This document shows, one piece after another, positions 54,696 through 64,000 of a stretch of 64,000 bases of DNA. This DNA comes from Helichrysum umbraculigerum (Eukaryota > Streptophyta > Magnoliopsida > Asterales > Asteraceae). The notes under the pieces are model-generated. The model was given only the letters and a program-made list of their open reading frames with translations, had not been told where the DNA came from and did no database searches. The position numbers were made by a program, and so were the translations under genes. The stretch is taken from the NCBI GenBank assembly GCA_949592205.1, contig CATIUR010000004.1:88400337-88464336 (forward strand), in the 5' to 3' direction. Within the stretch, counting starts at the first letter, position 1; each line of letters starts with the position of its first letter.

Positions 54696-57173
54696 AGACA
54701 TTTCGCACATTCTTATTTTAATTTGAGTTTTTCATTTTGTTATTAGTTAAGATTTCTTTTAAACTTTCGTTATTTGTTTGTTGACAGATATTAAGTTTTT
54801 AATATATGTGTTATTTTAGGAATAATTGTCATGTTCGTATATATGTTTAAATGTTATTTCTCTATTAAAGTGGTTAAATGTTATCATATTAATATCGGTT
54901 ATATTATATAAGGTATGGTACTTTTCAATTTAATAACCATATTTTATGCCTGCATACAAAATCATTTTAAGATTCATATTGGATTTTATCCTCACTTTTA
55001 AGTTTTTTTTTTATGACATTGTAAAATGTTTATAATGTTGGTTTGACAAGTATGAGTTATTCTATAAGAATTGTTAAAATATTTTGATAAAATAATGGAA
55101 GTAGATATGAGAAATTTAACTATGCTAGACTAGTAATTAAATATTGTTAACTTAGTGAATGAATGGTTTTTCTTTGAATATTAGTATTATTTTCTTACTA
55201 AGGTATGGATACATTAATCCAGTGTTTGTTTTATTTAATTGTTCTTTATAGTTAAGATTTTTGGGAATCTGAATTGTATATATGTTTTTGCTATAAAGAT
55301 AATTACTATAAAATATATTACTAGATCATGATAAGAAACATTGTTGAAGAGACTTTTAATCAATTATTTGAAGTAAATGAAGTTTGTTTAATAAGTTGAA
55401 CATTATTAAAGAATTAGTGTGTTAATATTAGAAATATTGTGTGGCTATTTAGTAGACGTTAATTTTAGTTTTAGGATAATAGAAAACGTTGCTAACTGAA
55501 TTAAATACGGCTAATATGATCACTACTATAAACCAACCTGCGGCTAACATATTTGATTAACGGTTGGACACTTTTTAGAATCTTACCAGTATTAAGATAG
55601 GAAATCGATGGTTGTAGGTACCCAACTAGAGATTGAGTACTTATCTGAATAGCAGTAGTTTTGATACACAATAAGCCATAGAAATCAGTAGCTTGTTTTT
55701 ATATGTTTCTGGATTATTTATATTTGATATGTTTAATTTGTTTGCCAGTTTATTTTTAATACCATTGCCATTTCTCAAAGTTGGCGTACAGTACGATACA
55801 ATGCATGCGGAAAAGTACAAATGAACACTACATTTTTAAATGCATTAATTTTTGGAAAAATATGAACTTTGTGGGTATATTCACTGGAAACCCTCACGAG
55901 ACTATAACTCGTCCACTTGGGATATCGAGGGGTTTAAAGGCTTATTGCATATGCTAAATGCAATCGTGATTAACTACGAAAGTGTGGATCTTGTATATTA
56001 TTTTTCAAGAGATGAAGGAATCAACCAAGCAGATTTTTCTTAGCCGATGATGAAATTTATATTTTTCAGTCAGAGGAGTTTTTATGTTCTATTTTTCTTT
56101 CCCTTACTCACTTTTGTTTATCAATTTTTATAAAATGAGGGCATTGTATAATTTAAGTGTGGGGATAGAGTTCGTAAGAAAAAGAATTTCTTTAATTAAT
56201 CATTTAAGTTTCTATTGTTCTTAAATTTTATTAAAAATTTAAAATTTTTAAGTGAATAACTAAGTATTTATTAGTTAGAATACTTTTGTTAAAAGTTTTG
56301 TTTTGTATTTAAAAGTTTAGACTTTAATGTGGATTAACTGTTTTGTATATATAATGTAAGCTACTTAAATAAAAAGTAATATATAGTTATATGATATGAT
56401 GTACTAATATGCAATCTATATGAAGATTTCTGAATTTTAATAAAATAATTAATTAACTTGTTTATTATTTTATGTTACATAATATGATGTATGACATAAA
56501 AGGCTTAATTTTTAAATTTGTTATACGATACTTTTATATATCTTTTTATTTATATGAATACATTTGGGGATATATATTGATGGTTTCCTCTGTTATACGA
56601 ATGTATAGATCCGGTCTCTATTAATATATACTTAAAAATTAAGCAAACACAAGTCAAAAGTAATTGAAAAGTCTTAAAAATAAAAGATACCTAATGAGGT
56701 CGCCAAAATGGTTTGACCAAGTCTGGTTTTGCTTAAACATGAATCAAGTTATGTCGCTCTGTTGCATGAAAATGCAGTCCTGTCACCAATGTCTTGATTT
56801 TTAAAAATGTATTTCATATATTTATTTTGAATATAAAAGTAAATTGTATAATTAAATTTAAAGGTATATCATATATGGAAATCATAAGTAATATACATAC
56901 TAACAATAAAAGTGTATTCAGAAATATAAATATAGATTGTTTAAAGTGGACAAATATATTAGTAATCATTCATGAGTTATATATTACACAAATAATAATA
57001 ATTTTTATTTATATATTATAGTTATCCATGTTAATTAAATTGTTTAAATTTTAAATTATGAAACGAATTTTTAGTATTGGTATTCTGATTCTTAAATATT
57101 AGTTTGATGCTTATTTTTAAAATTTATTCAGTATTCTACTTGAGGACAAGCAGAACTTAAGTGTGGGGATATT
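54696..57173. other. Noncoding 3' internal region of F
   Basis: It is AT-rich with no credible gene; a 63-codon ORF at 55852-56043 has no support. An AATTTAAGTGTGGGGATAG tract at about 56152-56170 resembles the true purine tract AACTTAAGTGTGGGGATATT at about 57156-57173. Confidence 0.6.
57156..57173 (+). other. Polypurine tract of element F
   Basis: TTAAGTGTGGGGATATT abuts the 3' LTR start; typical for Athila/Tat elements. Confidence 0.8.
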
Positions 57174-57614
57174 TAATAAGCATCAAATAGATAGTATATT
57201 TTATAGTAATTTATCCCTATATTTATATACATTTTAGTGCATTTATATGATTTTAGATACTTATTTTGTTAATATTTGCAGAAATGTATTTTAATTGAAG
57301 ATTGAAGAAAAAGGAACAAAAACGAATATGAAACTGAAAGAAACTGAAGAAAATGAAAGAATGAAGTAAAAGGAGCTTAAACCTTGAAGAAATGAAGACT
57401 AAAATGATAATAATGATGAATTGGGCCGAGGAAACAAGTTAAACCCGTGAAAGAAAAGAGAGAGTCCACATTGAAGCCCGAGCCCGTAATTGGAATATTC
57501 TGGAAAATCAGTCCAATCGGCGGTTGGAAAGCCCAACCGGCGGTTGGAGTATTAGGGTTTTAAGGCGGTGGAGACACGTGGAGTTTGACCAGGATTCAAA
57601 CAGTCCAACCGGCG
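57174..57614 (+). repeat. 3' LTR of element F, truncated
   Basis: It matches 51288-51731 closely. The first base pair is TA where the 5' LTR has TG. It stops inside the third CCGGCGG motif, where H-type sequence begins. Confidence 0.9.
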
Positions 57615-59703
57615 GAAGAAATCTTCTTAATGAAATCTAGATACCCTAGATTATTTGACCGTGATGAGATTTCGAGGAAGAAATCTTCTTAATGAGGGGA
57701 GATTTGTAACTTCCTCCCTACGGGTTTGGTAATTTCTTAATTTAAATTAAAGATTTAAATGTGTTAGATATAATTAGAAATAATTTGTTTGATTTTGAAA
57801 CTTAAGTAAATAGGTCAAATGACTTATTGTGAATAGTAAAATATTACTTGTTTTAAATTGTTATAGTTGACGGTAAAATAAAATATTTGATCTCGCAAAT
57901 GGTTTTTAGGTTCCAGACAATAGGTTAAGGACGGGGACTAAATTTAAAATGATATTGGGTCGGTTATTGGTGAGCCGACCTAAACTCACTTTTCCCCAAA
58001 GTTTCCATTTCTTTCTCTTCTTGATATCTCTTCAAAGAAAACAAGAAAACTTAAACTCTTACAACTATATCAAAGCTGTGATTTTGTTTCTAATACATCA
58101 GAATTGTCATCATCATCTTGTTCCTTCTCATTAAATTGTAAGTATTTATGTTTACTTGCTTTATGTGCTATAAACTTGAAATTTTTTAGGTAAATGTGTT
58201 ATGACATGAAATTGGAGAAGTATTTGATGATTGTATGAGGTTGTTGTTGATATTGGTGATATATGATGTAAGTTAACCAAATTGTTTGATTGATTATTCA
58301 AGTTCTTGAATTTGGTTAGAAGTTAGGGTTAGAATTGTGTATTAGAGATTGAAGTAGAAATTGAAGTAAGATGATGTTATGTGATCATATATGATACTTA
58401 AATCATACTAGTTTAGCCATTATCTACAGCAAAACTTGAAATTTATGTTGGTTGGATTGAAATTCGGAGCTGAGTTGTAACAGGGTACGAGGTTGCGGGA
58501 CTGCAAGTAGATACCGGCTGTTTGTTATGGGAAGCCGACGGGTTCTGTAGGAACCCTGCTACTTGTTTACTCACCCAGCTGCTCCACACGTTTTAAAACG
58601 CCTTTTGTTTCTGTTACCACCAAATGTTAATTCACCGGGCTGGTTGTCTCTGAAGCCGGCTGTTTTAGTGAGAACCCGGCGGGTTCTTGATGTACCCGGC
58701 GGCTTGTGTTACAGTTTTGGTGTTTTGATTTCTAAGTTTAAATTTCATCCCAATGTTATTACATTAATAATAAGATGCATGTTTATGAGTAATGAGACAT
58801 AATTAGGAACACATTATTGATATGTAATTAATATTTAGTTCTTAAATTATGTGTGAATATAAGTTAAGTGTTTATGGAACAAGTTACTAACTTATATTTG
58901 ATTTCATTCTCAGATCAGCAGAAGACTCAGTGATATTAGACATCTGAGTGATTGGACTGAGATTAACAGGTGAGTGGATCTAGAACTCACAGTTTAATTT
59001 AGTTGTGACTATTTGGTTACAACAAGTAAACGTAGATATGATTGTTAGACTGTTTAGTCTGAATTGTTGATTATAAATCTACGTGATATCTGGCCTTCGG
59101 GCATTAGTTATTATTGAGGTAAACAGTTTTGTTGGGTTAGTTTGTTATTGTGTATACAACACCGTGGCTTTGTACATGTGTTGTGTGTAGAACCGGTGTT
59201 GGTGATAATAACAACTAGCTATCGGTCTCTTCTGTATTGGCCATACAGATGGAAGGTAAGTGTTCTTTGAGGGCCACCGCGGCATTAGGGTTCCTCAAGA
59301 ACCACCGATCCTCATTGATTATTATTGTGTGTTTACGTTTAATTGATGTAAACTAATAGTTATGCGAAGTTGAATTGTTTGTGACATATTCATTCACTTA
59401 GCTTCGTACTAATCCCACCATATTACTTCTTGCAGGTCATGTTTTGAGATAGGGCGGGAAGGAAGTTATACTTTGAAGGAATGTTTGACCAATGTGAAAC
59501 TCTGATATATTTTGATAATAATGATGTTAGAATTATATAACACATCATTTGTTGTAGTATGGTTTAAGAACTTCTAAACTATGGTGTATCATGTTTTTTT
59601 GAAACAGTTTATGTACATTTTATATAATGTATAGTAATGAAATATGTCTACGCTTCCGAGATAAATACATTAAATTAATGGTTGTAAAGAGAGGGGTGTT
59701 ATA
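57615..59703 (+). mobile_element. H2: 3' end and 3' LTR of an H-type gypsy element
   Basis: 57615-57704 has the GATTTCGAGGA..AAATCTTCTTAATGA end of a gypsy internal region and the purine tract GGGGAGATT. The LTR 57705-59703 starts TGTAACTTCC and matches H1 on both sides of LTR I. GTAAGTATT at 58138 is a donor match. CCCGGCGGGTT remnants lie at 58510-58710. E2 copia LTR resumes after it, so H2 was once inserted there. Confidence 0.85.
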
Positions 59704-60632
59704 CTTTATGCATTGTAAATAGAGATCCTTAATATATAGAAAAGGTTAGACATTATGATTAGCTTCAAGGTTATAAACCCTAATACATTAAGTGTATTCG
59801 TATTATTAGCAATTAGTAATATTGAAGCTTTTGGTGATTAATTATTCCGTGTTCTTTGATTATTGATTTCTGTTATTTACAAGTCTTGATGATCCAAGCT
59901 ATTAAGTGGTATTGACAGAATTACTAGTGTTAGTTGAAGTTAGTGTTGGTGCTTAAAGTTACTACTGTTGGTGTATGTTTCTAATGCTCAACATTATTAC
60001 TGCTGCCAGAGTAAAGATAGTGTTGCTTCAAAGTTTACTACTGTTCTTCAAGGATTACTACTGCTAGAGGTGATTAGTGTTGTTAGAAGAAGAATAGTTA
60101 GTACTGCTTATGTATTTACTTTATTACAACTGTTAATGTAAAAGTTAATATTGTTAGTTGTATTATCAGCATTACTACTGTTGGTGTAAATATGAAGTCG
60201 GTTAAAGAGTTTGTGTTATATATGGAAAGTATTTACTTCCATATTAATAGGATGACTTGTACAGGACTCTATACATTATAATTAGAGGTCCTTAATAGAT
60301 AGAAAAGGTTAGACATTACGATTAGCTTCAAGGTTATAAACCCTAATACATTAAGTGTATTCGTATTATTAGCAATTAATAATATTGAAGCTTTTGGTGA
60401 TTAATTATTCTGTGTTCTTTGATTATTGATTTCTGTTATTTGCAAGTCTTGATAATCCAAGCTATTAAGTGTTATTCCGCAACTTCTTAATAGTAAGATT
60501 CAAGCTTTAACTTTAAGTTAAGATCAAATCTATCTTGTCAAGTGGTATCAGAGCTTGGAAAGCTTTGAATTCGGGAATAAATCAAGATTGTTGCTTGTTT
60601 GATTATTGAGGTTCAGTTTTTCTGATAAGTTA
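59704..60632 (+). mobile_element. Copia E2: rearranged LTR pieces, PBS and leader
   Basis: 59704-59909 is a 3' part of an E-type LTR (AGCTTCAAGGTTATAAACCC). 59910-60540 is a second E-type LTR lacking its first bases, joined at TTAAGTG shared by both. It ends TCTTGTCA, and TGGTATCAGAGC at 60543-60554 is the PBS. The leader is cut at 60632 by J. Motifs of the CACTGTTAG type are diverged (ACTGTTGGTG, ACTGCTAGAG). Confidence 0.8.
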
Positions 60633-62102
60633 TGATAAACATCAAATAATGCTATATTTATATATTAATAATTATTATATTTTGTATACTTTTATTTATT
60701 GCATTTCTATTAGATTTAGATACTTAATGTGTTTATATTTGCAATTTAGGTATAAAGGTAATTAAATGAAGAAAAGAACGAGAAAAGAGCTTTAAATGAT
60801 TAAAATAAGGAGAAGACTGAAGATTAAAGATGTTTGGATTTGAATTGAAGAATAAACCGAAATATAAAGTAGATTGGGCTTAAAGAATGAAGAAAAACGG
60901 GTTAAGAAGGTTAAAATCCAAAAAGTGAAGCCTGGCCTGACGATTGAAATATTCTGGAAACTAAGGTCAACCGGCGGTTGGAATGACCAACCGGCGGTTG
61001 AATATATATATTATAAGTCGGTGAAGATCGCAGAGGTTGACTAGGAGAATAGGTACTCCAACCGGCGGTTGGACTGGCGGTTCAGAAAAACTATAAATAG
61101 AGCCTTAGGCCAGACGATACCATATACGAATTTAGAGAGCAAAAGTCGATTGTAAGGCTTAAGGAACGACTCTAGGTCGAATTTGGAGGCTAGGAGGCTA
61201 GGGCTTGAGGACTTGCAACCCTAACAAAGAATAATTCGGTTTCTTTAGTTCGATTCTAGATCTTTTTACTTATGTTTGTATTTAGATCTTGTTTTCTTAT
61301 TATTGGATATTGATTGTTATTTAACATATTTGTTTAGAGGAATGATGTTTATATGATTATTTGATTATATGTTTACGTTGATTGATTTTATGAATGTTAT
61401 TAAGGTTATATCTATATTGATTATATGATTATGAGATTCATACTATAGTGAGTACTTGTATGCGTTGATTAATAATTTAGGTTTATGTTCCGATTATAAC
61501 TTAAATACCCTGACTGCGTGATAAGTTATAATTATTACTGGATTAAATTATAATTGATTAGATAATAACATTCGAGACCCCGAAGTTAGTTAACCTTAAT
61601 ATACGTTGAAGAGCTTCATAAAGGATAATTAAACCCGACCATAGGAGGCTATCCAGGATACTTAAACCCGACCAAGGAGGATATCCACTTTTATATTTCA
61701 ACATAAAGTCAATTAGCTAACAAAAGTAAACATATAAGAGAATTTGAATATAACATAGCTAGTCTAGATAAAATATATCTCCGATCTACCTAACTTACCT
61801 TAGTTGTCTCTTTATTACTTTAGTTATCTTAATTATGTATCAAAATAAATATATGTTCGAACGGAACTAAAACGTCTCCCCTTTTATCTGTAATAATAAT
61901 TGTAATTAGTTGTGAATATTGTAAACATTAGTTAAGGGATTAATTAAAGATTTCACTTTTCCCTGTGTTCGATACCTGGATTTACTTATAAAGCTATATT
62001 ATACGAACGGGTTAATCTTGCCTGTATTGTGTGATAAGTATTATTTAGTATTTCCTTTATTTAAAACTTGTTATTTTAATTGACTATACTTTCAACACAT
62101 CA
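60633..62102 (+). repeat. 5' LTR of element J (1470 bp)
   Basis: CCAACCGGCGGTTGG dyads at about 60966-61001 (pair) and 61056-61073 precede TATAAATAG at 61092-61100. The layout is the same as in F, although the surrounding sequence differs. Confidence 0.87.
60966..61100 (+). promoter_or_regulatory. J LTR promoter: paired CCGGCGG dyads and TATA box
   Basis: Two dyads a few bases apart, a third about 55 bp on, then TATAAATAG 18 bp after it. Confidence 0.6.
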
Positions 62103-62108
62103 AGTTTT

Positions 62109-62126
62109 TGGCGCCGCTTGTCGGGG
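62109..62126 (+). other. Primer-binding site of element J
   Basis: TGGCGCCGCTTGTCGGGG follows the LTR by six bases. The leader 62127-62673 shows no gene. Confidence 0.87.
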
Positions 62127-62673
62127 AACACTTAACCGGTTGAACTTTAGTTCTTCCGGGGGAGCGGTAATTTTAAATTTTTCCCTTGTAAAAATTTTAA
62201 TTTTTGTACATTATTAGTCAATTGAAAAATCGGCTCACCCATTAAAAGTACTAACAAAAACAAAGGTATAAGGAGAGTTAGCCCTGCTTCCTCTAAGAGG
62301 TAAGGAGCTTCTCGAAAGGGATAGGTTTTTAATAAGCTTTGCGCTGACCTATTTCTCCGCTTTTGTGTACAATCATTGGAGCTACCGAGGACTTTTGACT
62401 AACTTTGTAAATTAATTATTGATTTTAACCTGACATAATAATTTGTATATGTAATAATAAATAATTTGCATTCTTAACTAATATATTCTTATAGTTGGGT
62501 TGGGTATTATTTTTCGATTATTTAATTTTGAATGTGTTTTATTATTAAACGATTGTAATTAGTTTACATCAACCTGATTACAACTGATATAGCGTTTACT
62601 AATTATTCTTTTAACATTTTAGTTTTAATGTTACTAGTACTACTGAATTCTGTTTCTGTTTGCAGATGATTGT

Positions 62674-64000
62674 ATGACCCCGACACTTCACCCGGAACCA
62701 CTCAGTCCATTTGACAAACCAGAACGGGAATTTCATTCAAGAAGACGTTTATCGTACGCACCACCTAATTCACCAGTACAAGGAATATCATCTGACAAAG
62801 ACTACGAGTTGTTCACCAACACACTCGTCAACACGGCAGAATACGGGTATTACTCCGGATCGGAGTTTGGTGAGGATAAACCACCGTCCAGAGCACCTAC
62901 TTCATACCCAAGTGATTCAGAACAAGAAATAGTTACCCCAGAATTAATTATGGCAGACATATCTAACATGACGCTTGAGGATTACACGATCCAAACTCGT
63001 GGAGATCCTCGACCGGGAGTGGTTCGTCCTGCCATAGCTAGAGAAGTGGAATTCGAACTCAAGGGACAATTTCTTAAGGAACTCAGAGAAAATCCTTTCA
63101 GATGAGAGGATAAGGAAGACGCTAATGAACATGTTGAGAAAATTCTAGAAATTGCTGATATGTTAAATATTCCTAATGTTACCAGAGATCAGGTTATGCT
63201 AAGAGTATTTCCGTTAACATTGAAATATGGAGCTAAAAGATGGATTAACAATGAACCAGCCGCATCAATTACTACGTGGGAGGATTTAAGAACTAAATTT
63301 CTGAAAATGTATTGTACTCCTTCGAAGACATCAAAAATGATTGATGAAATAAGGAATTTCAAACAAAAATCAGATGAATCTTTATATCAAGCTTGGGAGA
63401 GATACAAAGAGATGTTACATAAGTGTCCGCAGCATGATAGAAATCTTTGGAAGATAGTGAAGGACTTGCAGCTATAACCGCTAAGTTAGAAAGCTTGGGA
63501 AGAGATATTAAGAAAGTAAATGAACAAGTTCATGCTATCAGAATTGGATGTGAAATCTGTGGAGGAAGTCATTTGAAAACTGAATGTCCAAATAATGATG
63601 TTGAGTTAGCCACTGAAGAGGTAATGTATGGAGATTACCAAGGAAATCCAAACTATAGACAGGTATCAAATTTCAGAAGAAATAATCAAGGTACAACTCA
63701 GCAATATCAACAAGGAGGACCAGGATATTACGTCAAAACATGATAAAATCCATCTATGGGAGATAGATTAGGATCTTTGGAAAATACCATAGTAAAATTA
63801 TTTGAAGATAGTAAAAAGAGGATGGATGATTCTGGTATAAAAATGCATAACCAGGAAGCATCAATGAAGCAACTTGAAGGGTCTGTTCATCAAATTGCTA
63901 AAGTCCTGCAAGAAAGATTTCCAGGAACTTTACCAGGATTTACAGAAACAAATCCAAGAGAACATGCAAAGGCAGTAGTCACTAGAAGCGGTAAAAATTA
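62674..64000 (+). pseudogene. gag: Gag of element J (Athila type, broken, open to edge)
   Basis: ATG 62674 starts a Pro/Ser-rich N-terminus; a TGA at 63103 interrupts the frame. The gag domain follows (DQVMLRVFPLTLKYGAKRW, TTWEDLRTKFLKMYC, SLYQAWERYKEMLHKCP). Near 63450 there is a deletion and frame change; after it come GLAAITAKLESLGR, a zinc motif CEICGGSHLKTEC and a double stop at 63741. Reading then continues through ERFPGTLPGFTETNPREHAK to AVVTRSGK at the edge, the usual Athila lead-in to protease. Compared with the family, the segment after the gag domain is short, so part is missing. Confidence 0.87.

Larger units (their letters stand above)
51288..57614 (+). mobile_element. Element F: non-autonomous Athila-like element with an unknown gene
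   Basis: The 5' LTR (51288-52842), an Athila/Tat-type PBS (TGGCGCCGCTGCCGGGG), internal sequence, a purine tract and a partial 3' LTR (57174-57614) are present. No gag, protease, RT or integrase motif occurs in the 4.3-kb internal region. Instead there is one unrecognised gene. The two LTRs align closely over their shared 440 bp. The right end is lost in a deletion junction. Confidence 0.85.
60633..64000 (+). mobile_element. Element J: Athila-like Ty3/gypsy, runs off right edge
   Basis: The 5' LTR 60633-62102 (TGATAAACATCAAATAATG to TCAACACATCA), a TGGCGCCGC-type PBS and an Athila-type gag are present. Left target flank is AGTTA. Confidence 0.88.

Noticed and set aside
55852..56043. 63-codon ORF in F
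   Set aside because: No motif, no clear leader, and in AT-rich sequence; too little support to call a gene.

Overview
This window looks like plant nuclear DNA made almost entirely of nested LTR retrotransposons. I found no convincing host protein gene and no rRNA, tRNA or CRISPR locus. The AT-rich composition, Tekay-like Ty3/gypsy, Athila-like Ty3/gypsy and SIRE-like Ty1/copia elements, and plant TATA boxes and splice donors all indicate an angiosperm. The post-pol ORFs resemble a repeat-associated family I associate with Asteraceae annotations (Artemisia or Tanacetum type), so Asteraceae is my best guess, without a database check. Element letters (A, B, C and so on) are mine. Layout, left side (minus strand): copia C (10861 to about 15710) is cut in its reverse transcriptase by gypsy element A (1-10860, running off the left edge). 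A is cut in its gag by element B (1573-8478), which has two nearly identical 2.5-kb LTRs, a TCCCC target-site duplication, an intact gag ORF and no pol. A short island without recognisable transposon sequence follows (about 15711-16618). Middle: a copia E-type LTR fragment (16619-16764) is followed by copia K (minus, 16765-19420), into which copia G (minus, from 19421) is inserted. G is cut at 22937 by copia D (plus, 22938 to at least 42471). D carries two solo-LTR insertions: L1 (23589-27364, TSD TTATT) and H1 (31211-35427, TSD GAAAA). H1 contains a further solo LTR, I (32331-34694, TSD ATTTA). Right side (plus strand): copia E (from 42472) sits in D's post-pol gene. Athila-like element F (51288-57614) sits in E's post-pol ORF and has no gag or pol, but has a roughly 458-codon reading frame I do not recognise. 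A deletion junction joins F to the 3' end of an H-type element (H2, 57615-59703). Then come copia E2 LTR pieces (59704-60632) and Athila-like J (60633 to the window end). How parts work together: the autonomous families encode gag, protease, integrase, reverse transcriptase and RNase H, but nearly every coding region has stops or frameshifts. B and F are non-autonomous and would need proteins from relatives. Most interesting patterns: (1) LTR families carry arrays of short GC-rich dyad motifs, and some motifs are shared by unrelated superfamilies (CCGGCGG dyads in L1, H, F and J; GCGACACAACC..TGTGTCGC in gypsy LTR I and copia K). (2) In copias D, K and E the family motif array recurs in front of the post-pol ORF, with a TATA box in D and K, suggesting an internal promoter. 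(3) Gag of D, E and G ends in a stop inside CTAAT, 28-29 nt before TGCAG, which looks like a conserved branch point and 3' splice site. (4) Two LTRs (10463-10860 and 16765-17080) are almost complete palindromes. (5) F carries an unknown gene.
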